The notes under the pieces are model-generated. The model was not told the origin of the DNA. It saw only the letters and a program-made list of their open reading frames with translations, and did not search any database. DNA of 64,000 nucleotides from assembly GCA_018398585.1 (NCBI GenBank), contig JAGTTD010000015.1:2733001-2797000 (forward strand), written 5' to 3'. Of the stretch, positions 30,919 through 40,505 are shown piece after piece. This DNA is from Simmondsia chinensis. Lineage: Eukaryota > Streptophyta > Magnoliopsida > Caryophyllales > Simmondsiaceae. Made by a program: the position numbers and the translations under genes. Each line of letters begins with the position of its first letter. Positions within the stretch are counted from its first letter, which is position 1.

Positions 30919-33228
30919 TTACGGTACAAAACGTGACGTCGATCTACGACGAGGTTCACCACGATACTGTGAGGGTGAACCTTCTATATGAACTGAAAAA
31001 CTATGTCGAGGACGTTCACGTCTACTTCCTTCTGGAGGTTCACCACGATGCTGTAAGGGTGAACCTTCCATATGAACTGGAAAACTATGTCGCGGACGTT
31101 CACGTCTACTTCCTTCTAGAGGTTCACCACGATGCTGTGAGGGTGAACCTTCCATATGAACTGGAAAACTATATCGCGGACGTTCACGTCTACTTCCTTC
31201 TGGAGGTTCACCAAGATGCTATGAGGGTGGAGCACCAAATGAACGGTAGTCAAACTCTTCTTCTTGCATAGCCTGTTCAAATTGATGTCATTCACCGGCA
31301 ACATCTATTGCGGTACTGCAAGTAGTTAGCCATTCTGTAGAGATAGACTCTACAGTGTGGCCAACAGTATTACGTATCCTTTGAACTGCCATTTTAGCAT
31401 GCTTTTTAAGAACATCGACCTAGAAAATAGTACATTCAAATGTTAACGAAACATATTGTGGAATAAGTAAGGAGACAAATGTTGTAAAAGTGCTTACCAC
31501 ACGTTGAATGTGGTTGCCACTTGGATCATAACGAAGCCGAGATGGACGCTGAACATGCACTTCACGCCGTACTATATAACGCCTAGTGATAGAGTTGTAC
31601 CAACACATGTAATCTGTAGGCGATGTAGGAGGGTGACGTACGTTGGCGATGTAGGAGATTCATGTGTTCCATACCTCGATCCAGTTCGAAAGGTAGACCT
31701 CCCAATTCTCGTCCCACCTGCCCAAACGAGATGTATTGTGCAAGGAGTCAAGGGTGTCGATGTGATCCGGGATATGTTGCGTTAATCCAAACTGACGCAA
31801 CACTCTATCAGGGCAATGCAGCTCTATAATGCCAAAGCATATCATTGGTCCCTGATATCGCCAGATATGACGACCCTCGACACAAATTGCTGGCAAGGTG
31901 CTTAACCGAGATTGCCTGTAAGGCGTCCATTGAACCCAAGTGCAGGTAAAATAACTTAGTTATTACATTAAATATTAACAATATATAATTGTGTCTGTTT
32001 TTATGTATATACCTGATGTATCTCTTGGATATCAAGTTGGTCCCTATAGAAGGATTGGCATTGCCTTGGATTCTCCCGGAATGTCAACGACGCAACCCAG
32101 CTGATTAAGTACAAAATAAATTATTTTAATACATACATAATATTACATATTCATTAAATCAAGATGTACAAAATATTTTCCCTTACTGAGATCCCAAAGG
32201 CGGCCACAGATCATTGACTGCAGGTGGAAGTGGACGGGGCGCGGATATAAACGGTCGACCAATATGTAAATGTTCCCATGACCATAACTACACATGCAAT
32301 GGCACATACGAATTAGGGATTTAATACATTAAAAAATTAAACATTAATATAAGTGACCGTCCATACCTGGAGCAATAAAACACACCGGCCGATTTGGGCG
32401 CGGCCTGCCATGCAACACTGGCACATTTGTCTGTATAGATTGGCAAGAACAGCTGACCCCCAGCTGTACTCACTACACCCCTCCATCGTCTCAAGCAATG
32501 GAAGATAGACCATTGATGTCCAACTACCAGTGCTGTTGGTGAACAACAGGGAGCCGAACAAATTAAGGATGTAGCGTCTGGCGTGTTGTAACAACACTTG
32601 CTCATCGGCGTAAGGTGGGGGGGCTTGTGCACAAAGTTGCGCCAACCATGTACTTCTTACTAGGCTGCCCTTTAATGCTGATTCTGGGGGAGCTGCACCC
32701 AATAAATAATGACAGAGGTCCTGCCAATTGTAGGTAGTGCTACCGGTGACTGCTCGACCGTCTATACGTAGACCTAGTAAAACGGCAACATCCTGCACTG
32801 TTGGTGTCATCTCACCAACACGTAGGTGGAATGTATGGGTCTCCCGCCTCCACCTCTCTAATAAAGCCCCAACCACTGCGTTATCAATTTGGATGTGACC
32901 TACTTGGGCCACTCTAATGAATCCAGCTTGGACGACATAAGGTCGTATTTGTGGGCGAAGGGTTGATGGATGGTGAATCCTCACCCTGATCTCATCATTG
33001 CCCTGTAACACAAAGACATTAAATATATTAATCAACTATTTGAATAATTATAACTCAAAATTATATGAAAAATATCGATTAACAGCATACCCTTTCATTC
33101 CAAACATCCTCCGATCGATGACGCTCCTGAAGATGCAACACAGACCTATCATCTGGACCTGGATTTTGCTCACCATACCGAGCAGTCGAGGTCGAAGTCG
33201 AAGCATGTCCTCCTAGTGTTCTTACCAT
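30919..33228 (-). pseudogene. Captured plant mobile domain (PMD/MAIN-like) gene, six exons, three in-frame stops
   Basis: The exons on the minus strand are 33091-33228, 32367-33002, 32187-32287, 32013-32100, 31498-31935 and 30919-31419. Most junctions are GT...AG and all phases fit, giving a reading of about 633 codons. The product has the PMD hallmarks in order: ALLERWRRETHTFHL, GEMTPTVQDVAVLLGL, WLAQL, SWEHLHIGRP, FYRDQLD, WTPYRQS and YMCWYNSITRR. The C-terminal exon is repetitive. PMD proteins (Arabidopsis MAIN, MAIL1) act in the nucleus in silencing and genome stability, and PMDs also occur within transposons. Breaks are TGA at 31660-31662, TGA at 31288-31290, TAG at 31219-31221, and a missing AG acceptor before 31935. 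All three stops fit single C-to-T changes. Confidence 0.82.
30952..31230 (-). repeat. 84-bp coding minisatellite in the PMD tail
   Basis: Three complete 84-bp units start at 30952, 31036 and 31120, followed by a partial fourth. Each unit encodes 28 residues in phase (EGSPSQHRGEPPEGSRRERP core). The repeat is rich in Arg, Glu, Pro and Ser and is probably disordered. Confidence 0.85.
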
Positions 33229-33390
33229 ATCTCTAAAAAAACTGAAAATAGTAACCAAGGGGCTAACACTAAAATTACACATATTACAGCATTCTTATCA
33301 AGCACAACACAAGAAAGAAATTATATTTATTATTATTATGTAATTACAGTAAATAATACATCAAATGCAAGTATGAACCTAACTGCAACA

Positions 33391-33714
33391 TTATTGCTGT
33401 CTATTAGGACATGTTTTTTTATTATGCCCCCTTTCACTACATATGCTACATTTATTTTTGGACAAGCCCTCCCTTGCATCCATTTCGTTATGTAGTCGGG
33501 TTGAGCGTGGCCGTCCTCTACGATGCCTCCACCTTGTGTGATCTGCAACCACTATAGGTCCAATGTACTCCGGCCATAGAGACTGATCGGGAAGGGGATG
33601 AAACAATGGAGCATACGCACTTGCATACATGGCAAGGCTTAAAAATGGATCAACATATTGTCCGATGACCACAAAGGTGACGGTAAACTCTCCAAGACAC
33701 CCGTTTTGGTTCAT
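33391..33714 (-). pseudogene. C-terminal fragment of a MULE transposase with CCHC zinc knuckle
   Basis: Open for 107 codons to a TAA. It has YVDPFLSLAMYASAYAPLF, a WPEY block, GRPRSTRLHNEMD and a zinc knuckle CSICSERGHNKKTC (CX2CX4HX4C). This is the usual C-terminus of MuDR/MULE transposases after the SWIM finger. The catalytic DDE core and SWIM finger are absent, and an in-frame TAG lies directly upstream of the first Met. It is therefore a remnant. Confidence 0.78.
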
Positions 33715-34429
33715 CTATTCTGTAATTAAGAGGCTAATGCTCTTGTAGCTAAGGATGAAGTTGCAAAACACCCCTTATCTTCACAACTCAAGGGACACGT
33801 TATTCTTTAGACTTACAGGATGCCTCTTGACGCTTAATGAAGTCTACCACTGTTTGATGAGGCATGCGCAAAATACAGGGCATGCTTATTAACAAACACA
33901 TGATTACATTCTTATTCACAGTTTTATACACCCGAACCGAACGCCCACTCGAGTTGCCTCTTGGCAACTACGAAATTTTCCGTTCACCAAGGACAACGGT
34001 ATACATGTGGCGACTATTGACCCACTTGTGTTGCAACCTAGCCCCTACATTGGGGGCTGAGGGCTTAACGCTTTTTTATGACTTATGTGAATTACGTGCC
34101 TAATATGATCTACGTATTCAATGCTCCTTATACGGTTTATGATCAACCCAGTCCCAGAGCTGAGGGCTTGGAGTTGGGAGCTTAATGTTTTTATGTTCTT
34201 AGTGCGATTTATGCTTAACTCAATCCCTAGCTGGGGGTTGGGGGCTTTATGTTCCCAATATGATTTACATTCTGGACATGATTTGTGTGATTGACGTCCC
34301 TTACGTTCCACCTAGCACCTTGTTAGGGGGCCAGGGCTTTGATGTTTCTTATACGGCAAGCTAGGGTTTTGACGTCTCTTATGTGGATTGTGTTAACTCA
34401 GCCCCAGAATAGAGACTGAGAGCTGGAAT

Positions 34430-36410
34430 TGTCGTGGTCAGCTTTCGCTTAACGCGAAAGTCCGCGATAGTATGAGTCCCTTTAACAATGGGGGCTCGGT
34501 GCTGTTTGCTCCGGTTGAAAAAGGGAAGCAAGGCGTTGTGTGAGGCGGTTAACCTTCACCTAAAGTAAAGGTACCGCCTGGCTTTCACCTAATGTGAAGG
34601 CCTCGGTATGCTAAGTCCCTTGAACAATGGGGGCTTGGTTCTCTTGCTCAAGCAGAAGTAAAAGAGCAAGAGGAGTGGGGCGGTTACCCTTCACCTAAAG
34701 TGAAGGTACCGCCTGGCTTTCACCTAATGTGAAGGCCTCGGTATGCTAAGTCCCTTGAACAATGGGGGCTTGGCTTTCTTGCTCAAATGGAAGTCAGGGA
34801 GCAAGAAGAGATGGGGCGGTTACCCTTCACCTAAAGTGAAGGTACCGCCTGGCTTTCACCTAAAGTGAAAGGCTATAGTTGTCTAAGTCCCTTGAACAAT
34901 GGGGGCTTGGTCCTTCTTGCCCAAGATGAAACAAAGGGCAAGAAGAGGATGGGCGGTCATCCTTCAACTATCGTGAAGGGCCCGCAGGTGGTTGGCTTTC
35001 ACCTAAAGTGAAAGGCCATGGTTGTCCAAGTCCCTTGAACAATGAGGGCTTGGTTCTTTTTGCTTAACTAGAATGAAGGAGCAAGAAGAGTCGAGCGGTT
35101 ATCCTTCAACTACCGTGAAGGGCCAGCAGGCGGCTGGCTTTCACCTAAAGTGAAAGGCCATGGTTGTCCAAGTCCCTTGAACAATCAGGGCTTGGCTCTT
35201 CTCGCTTAACTAGAATGAAGGAGCAAGAAGAGTTAGGCGGTTAACCTTCACCCAATGTGAAGGGACCGCAGGCGGTTGTCTTTCACCTAAAGTGAAAGAC
35301 CTCGGTTGTCCAAGTCCCTTGAACAATGGGGGCTTGGCTCTTCTTGCTTAACTAGAATGAAGGAGCAAGAAGAGTTAGGCGGTTATCCTTCACCCAACGT
35401 CAAGGGACCGCAGGCGGTTGTCTTTCACCTAAAGTGAAAGACCTCGGTTGTCCAAGTCCCTTGAACAATGGGGGCTTGGTTCTTCTTGCTTAGTTAGAGT
35501 GAAGGAGCAAGAAGGGTTAGGTGGTTATCCTTCACCCAAAGTGAAGGGACCGCAGGCGGTTGTATTTCACCTAAAGTGAAAGACCTCGGTTGTCCAAGTC
35601 CCTTGAACAATGGGGGCTTGGTTCTTCTTGCTTAGTTAGAGTGAAGGAGCAAGAAGAGTTAGGCGGTTATCCTTCACCCAATGTGAAGGGACCACAGGCG
35701 GTTGTCTTTCACCTAAAGTGAAAGACCTCGGTTGTCCAAGTCCCTTGAACAATGGGGGCTTGGTTCTTCTTGCTTAGTTAGAGTGAAGGAACAAGAAGAG
35801 TTAGGAGGTTATCCTTCACCCAACGTGAAGGGACCGCAGGCGGTTGTCTTTCACCTAAAGTGAAAGACCTCGGTTGTCCAAGTCCCTTGAACAATGGGGG
35901 CTTGGTTCTTCTTGCTTAGTTAGAGTGAAGGAGCAAGAAGAGTTAGGCGGTTATCCTTCACCCAATGTGAAGGGATAGCAGGCGGTTGTCTTTCACCTAA
36001 AGTGAAAGACCTGGTTGTCTAAATCCCTTGAATAATGAGGGCTTGGTTCTTCTTGCTTAACTAGAATGAAGGAGCAAGAAGAGTTAGGAGGTTATCCTTC
36101 ACCCAACGTGAAGGGACCGTAGGCGGTTGTCTTTCACCTAAAGGGAAAGACCTCGGTTGTCCAAGTCCCTTGAACAATGGGGGCTTGGTTCTTCTTGCGT
36201 AGTTAGAGTGAAGGAGCAAGAAGAGTTAGGCGGTTATCCTTCACCCAATGTGAAGGGACTGCAGGCGGTTGTCTTTCACCTAAAGTGAAAGACCTCGGTT
36301 GTCCAAGTCCCTTGAACAATGAGGGCTTGGTTCTTCTTGCCTAAGTTAAAATGAAGGAGCAAGAAGAGTCCAGCGGTTATCCTTCACCTAATGTGGAGAC
36401 CACATAGGCG
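34430..36410 (+). repeat. 142-bp tandem array, about 14 units, each with four hairpins
   Basis: The phrase TCCCTTGAACAATGGGGGCT recurs at 34616, 34751, 34888, 35031, 35173, 35315, 35457, 35599, 35741, 35883, 36024, 36166 and 36308, with a first diverged copy at 34477. Spacing is 135-143, mostly exactly 142. Each unit holds four fold-backs: CCAAG...CTTGG, CTTCTTGCT...AGCAAGAAG, CCTTCAC...GTGAAGG and GTCTTTCAC...GTGAAAGAC. The left units are older and more varied; the right units are nearly identical. It is non-coding. Confidence 0.9.
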
Positions 36411-37216
36411 GTTGGTTGTGTGCCACTTTAACATCGTGGCGGTTGTTGTGGTCCCATCTAACACCTAGGACGGGCGGTAAACTCTCACTAGTTTGACAGC
36501 CGCTGTTGTGTGCCATTCTAACATCGTGGCGGTTGTTGTGGTCCCATCTAACACCTGGGATGGGCGGTAAACTCTCACCAGTTTGAGAGCCGCTGTTGTG
36601 TGCCACCTTAACATTGTGGCAGTTGTCATGGTCCCATCTAACACCTGGGACGGGCGGTAAACTCTCACCAATTTGAGATCCGCTGTTGTGTGCCCCTCTA
36701 ACATCGTGGCAGTTGTTGTGGTCCCATCTAACATCTGGGACGGGCGGTAAACTCTCACCAGTTTGAGAGCCGGTGTTGTGTGCCACTCTAACATCGTGGC
36801 GGTGGTTGTGGTCCCATCTAACATCTGGGACGGGCGGTAAACTCTCACCAGTTTGAGAGCTGCTGTTGTGTGCCACTCTAACATCGTGGCGGTTGTTTTG
36901 GTCCCATCTAACATCTGGGAAAGGGCGGTACCAGTTTGAGAGCCGCTGTTGTGTGCCACTCTAACATCGTGGCAGTTGGTTGTGCCCCATCTAACACCGG
37001 GGCGGTTGTTTTGATTCCATCTAACATCTGGGACGGGCGGTAAACTCTCACCAGTTTGAGAGCCACTGTTGTGTGCCACTCTAACATCGTGGCGGTTGGT
37101 TGTGCCCCATCTAACACCGGGGCGGTTGTTTTGGTCCCATCTAACATCTGGGACAGGCGGTAAACTCTCACCAGTTTGAGAGCCGCTGCTGTGTACCCCA
37201 CCTAACATCGGGGTTG
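36411..37216 (+). repeat. 90-bp tandem array with a constant-loop hairpin motif
   Basis: About nine units; starts at 36421, 36511, 36601, 36691, 36781 and 36871 are exactly 90 apart, then spacing becomes irregular. Each unit has GCCAC-TCTAACATC-GTGGC, GTCCCA-TCTAACATC-TGGGAC and CTCTCA-CCAGTT-TGAGAG. Because 90 is a multiple of three, long open frames run through it on the minus strand. These are by-products of the repeat. Confidence 0.88.
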
Positions 37217-37560
37217 ATGATACTCAAACATAACCGTAAGCCCTTCTCAGGCGGGTAAGTCATACTTACGCTATAAGCCCTCTTCAGGCAAGCGGTACTC
37301 AAACATAACCGTATGCCCTTCTTAGGCAGGTAAATTACAATTATGCTATAAGCCCTCTTCAGGCAAGCGGTACTCAAACATAACCGTAAGCCCTTCTCAG
37401 GTAGGTAAGTTATACTTACGCTATAAGCCCTCTTCAGGCAAGCGGTACTCAAACATAACCGTAAGCCCTTCTCAGGCAGGTAAATTATACTTATGCTATA
37501 AGCCCTCTTCAGGCAAGCAGTACTCCAACATAACCGTAAGCCCTTTTCAGGCAGGCAGCC
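37217..37560 (+). repeat. 75-bp tandem array
   Basis: The phrase GTACTCAAACATAACCGTA recurs at 75-bp spacing (37219, 37294, 37369, 37444, and a variant at 37519). Short fold-backs such as GTAAG-TTATA-CTTAC and GCC-CTCTTCA-GGC are present in each unit. Confidence 0.88.
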
Positions 37561-37712
37561 CACATATTGTCAGAGTGTTTGAATGATATATTGTCGGGTA
37601 ACATCCTCCATGGATATAACACTAACAAGGGAGCTGAAGGGAAAAGGATGATTGAATGTTGAGGTAATGAAGGGGTGTTTATACACTTTGAGGACAAAGA
37701 AACTTTGACCTC

Positions 37713-37724
37713 AAAGTGGGGGGC
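37713..37724 (+). promoter_or_regulatory. Polypurine tract of the gypsy element
   Basis: AAAGTGGGGGGC lies a few bases before the LTR start, the expected place and composition for the plus-strand priming site. Confidence 0.6.
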
Positions 37725-37728
37725 TAAC

Positions 37729-38324
37729 TGATGAGTATAAAACGATCACCCAGGCGGTACGGCGTCCCAAGGTCGCTACTGCCTCCCCTAACCAACTGCC
37801 CCGGGCAGTAACGGTTCCTAGAGTCATTACCGTCCCCCCTTGACCAGCCAACCTGAACGATAATAAGTCCCATACACCTTGGAGAACACTCATATTACTT
37901 GGGGAGCACTCATATATCCCCCATGAATAGGGGAAGAGACCTCTCCTAGCAGGGGGACAAGGGAACCACCCATCTCTCTCTCCTCTCACTCCGGGCTAAC
38001 CCCAGTCACCTTACCGATACAACTCTGACCATGCGCTGGCCACCTCGTCGGTACGGATTCCGTCCACCTTGCCGATGCGGATTCCGGCCACCAGCTACCA
38101 AGGGCCCTTCTCCATATACGATAAGTATTTATTATTGTTTATTTTACGCTATTTACTTATCACATGTTATTATTATTATGCCTTTACTAACTTAGGCATC
38201 GGATGGGTCCCCCACGGGCAAACCCGTGGGTCCCTCTAACAGTTTTGCTTGTTTTGCAGGGGATCCCGAGCTAAACGCGCCAGCAGCTGCTTTCTCAAGT
38301 GAGGGTTGAGTCTCGCCCTCATCT
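37729..38324 (+). mobile_element. 3' LTR of the gypsy element
   Basis: Begins TGATGAG and ends CTCATCT, nearly the inverse (CTCATCA expected). It contains ACTAACTTAGGCATCGGATG and GGGTCCCCCACGGGC, phrases typical of Tat-type LTRs. Length about 596 bp. The matching 5' LTR was not seen. Confidence 0.6.
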
Positions 38325-38427
38325 AAAAGAACCTAACCAAAAATTTCACAAACACATTAAAAAATAATTAATATAATTGATCAAGTATAGAGACGTTTAT
38401 TGTAAATAATTCTTAGGATTTTAAACA

Positions 38428-39620
38428 GTATATTACATATTAGTAATCCAAGATTGTTTATAAGTTACATCAATTTTTAGTATACAAACTGTATAAAATA
38501 ATTTGTAATCTAAAAATTATATTTCTTTTAATAAAACAGTCCAACTAACGGCTTGTAATGGTGTAAAATCGGTTGTCATCCAACCTTTTTATTACCAAAG
38601 TTGTAAAATTATGGTTTATGTGTGAGATGAGGGAAATACATATATTATATTGAGTTTACCAACAAAAGAGGGTAAGTTTTACACTATTATTTAACCAGTT
38701 TATTAAATACTTATAACTTTTAGATTGAAAAATTATTTCACAATATTTATAAACTAAAAAATTAATATGTGAAACTCTTGGATACTAATATACAAGGGTA
38801 AATTACACACCAATACTCCAAGTTTTGGTGTAATGATTATTTAGTCAACAAGCTTTGTGATATAATATTTTAGTGCAAAAAAATCACGTATTTAATAAAA
38901 AAAGTCCAAATGATAGTATTGAAGGATATAAAATAGGATTCTTATCCAACTCTATCTTTAGTATAGTGTTACGCTAGAGATTGAATCCTAAAACATAACC
39001 TAAGATAGATGATGATAGATGAGAGTTTAGATGAGAAGAGAAGTGAATTAAGACAAAAATTAGAGAAAGTTAGATGAGAAATAGAGAAGGTTAGATGAGA
39101 GAGAGAGATTGATCTCAAATTGAGATATTTTGATTATCATTGAATGATTTGTTATTACACTTGAACTACTACTTATAAGCAACTAAGAATATTGAACCAA
39201 GACAAACAAGCTACCCGATTAACTAGGACAAAATATCTAATTTATAACAAAATATCTAACTAACTACTAAAGCCTTTTGGTGCCAACATAAGCCAATTCA
39301 AATTCTAATGAAACGCAGCATTTTAACTAGCGTATTCGTAGCAAGATCAACAGCAGCAACCGACGACAACAACCAGCCACCACCAGCTCATGCTTTGGAT
39401 TCCCGGGTCATAACATATAGCGTCACAAAATTATGGTTTATGTGTGAAATGGGGGAAATACAAAGGCAATGGCGGGCTTATTAACAAATAACCACAAGTT
39501 TAACACCCTTTTAAGACATTAGTAGAACTATTTTATTAAACACATATTATTTTTGGACAAAATTATATTGCAAAATTTAGGGATTAGAAAATTAATACAT
39601 TAAACTTCAAAAATACTAAT
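38428..39620. mobile_element. Two adjacent family M3 MITEs, the second with an insertion
   Basis: Copy one is about 38428-38808 (ATTACATATTAGTAATCC ... GATACTAATATACAAGGG). Copy two starts at 38808 (GGGTAAATTACACACCAATA) and ends near 39618 (AATACTAATAGATAT). It is interrupted at about 38930-39415 by unrelated DNA with AGATGAGAGA repeats and a CAGCAACCGACGACAAC-rich end, possibly an LTR fragment. Confidence 0.45.
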
Positions 39621-39689
39621 AGATATTTTAACCAATTTTTACAAAATTATTGTAATATTAACATTTTTTTTCTTGACAATTTTAAATCC

Positions 39690-40085
39690 AATAAAGCGTG
39701 AGATGCACGGCGGATGCTGGCGCGTGGAGAAGCAACTGGCGAAAATCTGTCGGAAGAAATTGATACCCCCATTAAACAACGCCGTCCAAATACGCGTATC
39801 CCGCAGCACTCGCCACGTGTCAATTTCACATTGGGTGTAGGGCTCAGTCAAAACGAGCGGTTCAAAAGCGCGGGGCCCACTTCACCCACTCATATTCTCT
39901 CTCTTCTTATTACACCGCAACCTTCTCACGCGGATTCTTACGTTTTTTTGCCGACAGCTCTTGTCTCCCTGTTATTCGCCGCCACGTGTCTTATTACACG
40001 CGCCATTTTCGCGCGTTGGGAGGCTTTTTTGGTCTTGCAGCACGCAATCTACTGCCACTGCGCCAAAAGGACGCCTCCCTAGTAG
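39690..40085. promoter_or_regulatory. GC-rich island with two G-boxes upstream of the ERF11-like gene
   Basis: About 400 bp of GC-rich DNA in an AT-rich setting. It contains GCCACGTGTC at about 39811-39820 and GCCACGTGTC again at about 39972-39981 (CACGTG G-box cores), plus CGCCGCC. It is about 1.6 kb before the ERF start codon. It could be a distal regulatory element or the relic of a former gene. A 122-codon frame within it has no recognised domain. Confidence 0.35.
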
Positions 40086-40187
40086 TATTGGAAAATGATG
40101 CGTGTACAAAAATATTAAATTATTAAATTGTAAAAGAAATTAAATTTAAGTATTAATTTATAGTGTTTTTGGATAAGAATAATATTA

Positions 40188-40362
40188 GGATGAATGACCT
40201 CCTGTAAAATATTTGTGTTGCCAATTTTATATGACTAGGGGTCCCCGAAAACAGTATTTTGGCAGGATCACACCATGAACGGGTAAGGCTGCATACATCC
40301 ACCCCCTCCAAATTCTGCTTATACGGGAGCTCTTGAGGCACTGTGTCTGTTGTTATTGTATT
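40188..40362 (+). mobile_element. 5'-truncated 5S-headed SINE
   Basis: Starts in the last third of the 5S head (GGATGAATGACCTCCTG, then TTTGTGTTGCC) and continues into AGGGGTCCCCGAAAACAG, GGCTGCATACATCC, ACGGGAGCTCTTGAGGC and TTGTTATTG. Confidence 0.78.
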
Positions 40363-40505
40363 TATGCATTAATTACACTATATTATAGCATTTGATTAGC
40401 CAAATATAAAATTTATTATTCTTACCTTTATATTTGGCCAATCAAATACTAGAATACGGTATAATTAATACATTTTAATATGTATTTATTAGATGCATGT
40501 TAAAA
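40363..40505. repeat. Palindromic MITE (family M4), copy 1
   Basis: CATTTGATTAGCCAAATATAAA is mirrored by TTATATTTGGCCAATCAAATAC, with outer ATTAATTACACTAT and ATAATTAATACATT. Related copies lie near 47650-47840 and 50400-50640. Confidence 0.55.

Larger units (their letters stand above)
30440..33760 (-). mobile_element. Truncated Mutator-like element carrying a PMD gene
   Basis: Read on the minus strand, the order is transposase C-terminal fragment (33714-33391), PMD pseudogene (33228-30919), then a GC-palindrome block (30755-30572) and an AT-rich end with AAAATGGCACACTTTACTATA and repeated AAAGTGACATATTTTG (30463-30570). The same end architecture at 6226-6600 and 11450-12395 shows it is a repeated element. 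The transposase end is cut at about 33720-33760, next to gypsy-type DNA. No terminal duplication is available because one end is missing. Confidence 0.6.
33800..38324 (+). mobile_element. 3' part of a Ty3/gypsy LTR retrotransposon (Tat-like)
   Basis: No protein domain is left. From left to right there is unassigned DNA (33800-34036), degenerate hairpin repeats (34037-34429), three minisatellite arrays (34430-37560), 150 bp of spacer, a polypurine tract (37713-37724) and an LTR (37729-38324). Tat/Ogre-type elements are known to carry tandem repeats in a long 3' untranslated region, which fits this layout. The 5' LTR and coding part are missing from the window, so the lineage is inferred. Confidence 0.6.

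Noticed and set aside
33043..33078. Alternative continuation of PMD exon 1 into the following sequence
   Set aside because: A GT donor at 33090 and matching phase with the next exon explain the end better; the read-through frame adds no PMD sequence.
34430..36410. CRISPR-like regular array
   Set aside because: The whole 142-bp unit is repeated, not short repeats with unique spacers, and the context is a plant retrotransposon.
36465..37208. A 247-codon frame on the minus strand, with shorter companions at 36388-36876 and 36908-37201
   Set aside because: All lie in the 90-bp tandem array. Because 90 is divisible by three, stop-free frames persist in several registers. There is no domain and it overlaps the hairpin repeat.
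37168..37563. A 131-codon repetitive frame on the minus strand
   Set aside because: By-product of the 75-bp array (25 codons per unit), without protein character.
39714..40082. 122-codon frame in the GC-rich island
   Set aside because: Open only because the island is GC-rich. No domain, no supporting splice or start context, and an alternative regulatory reading exists.
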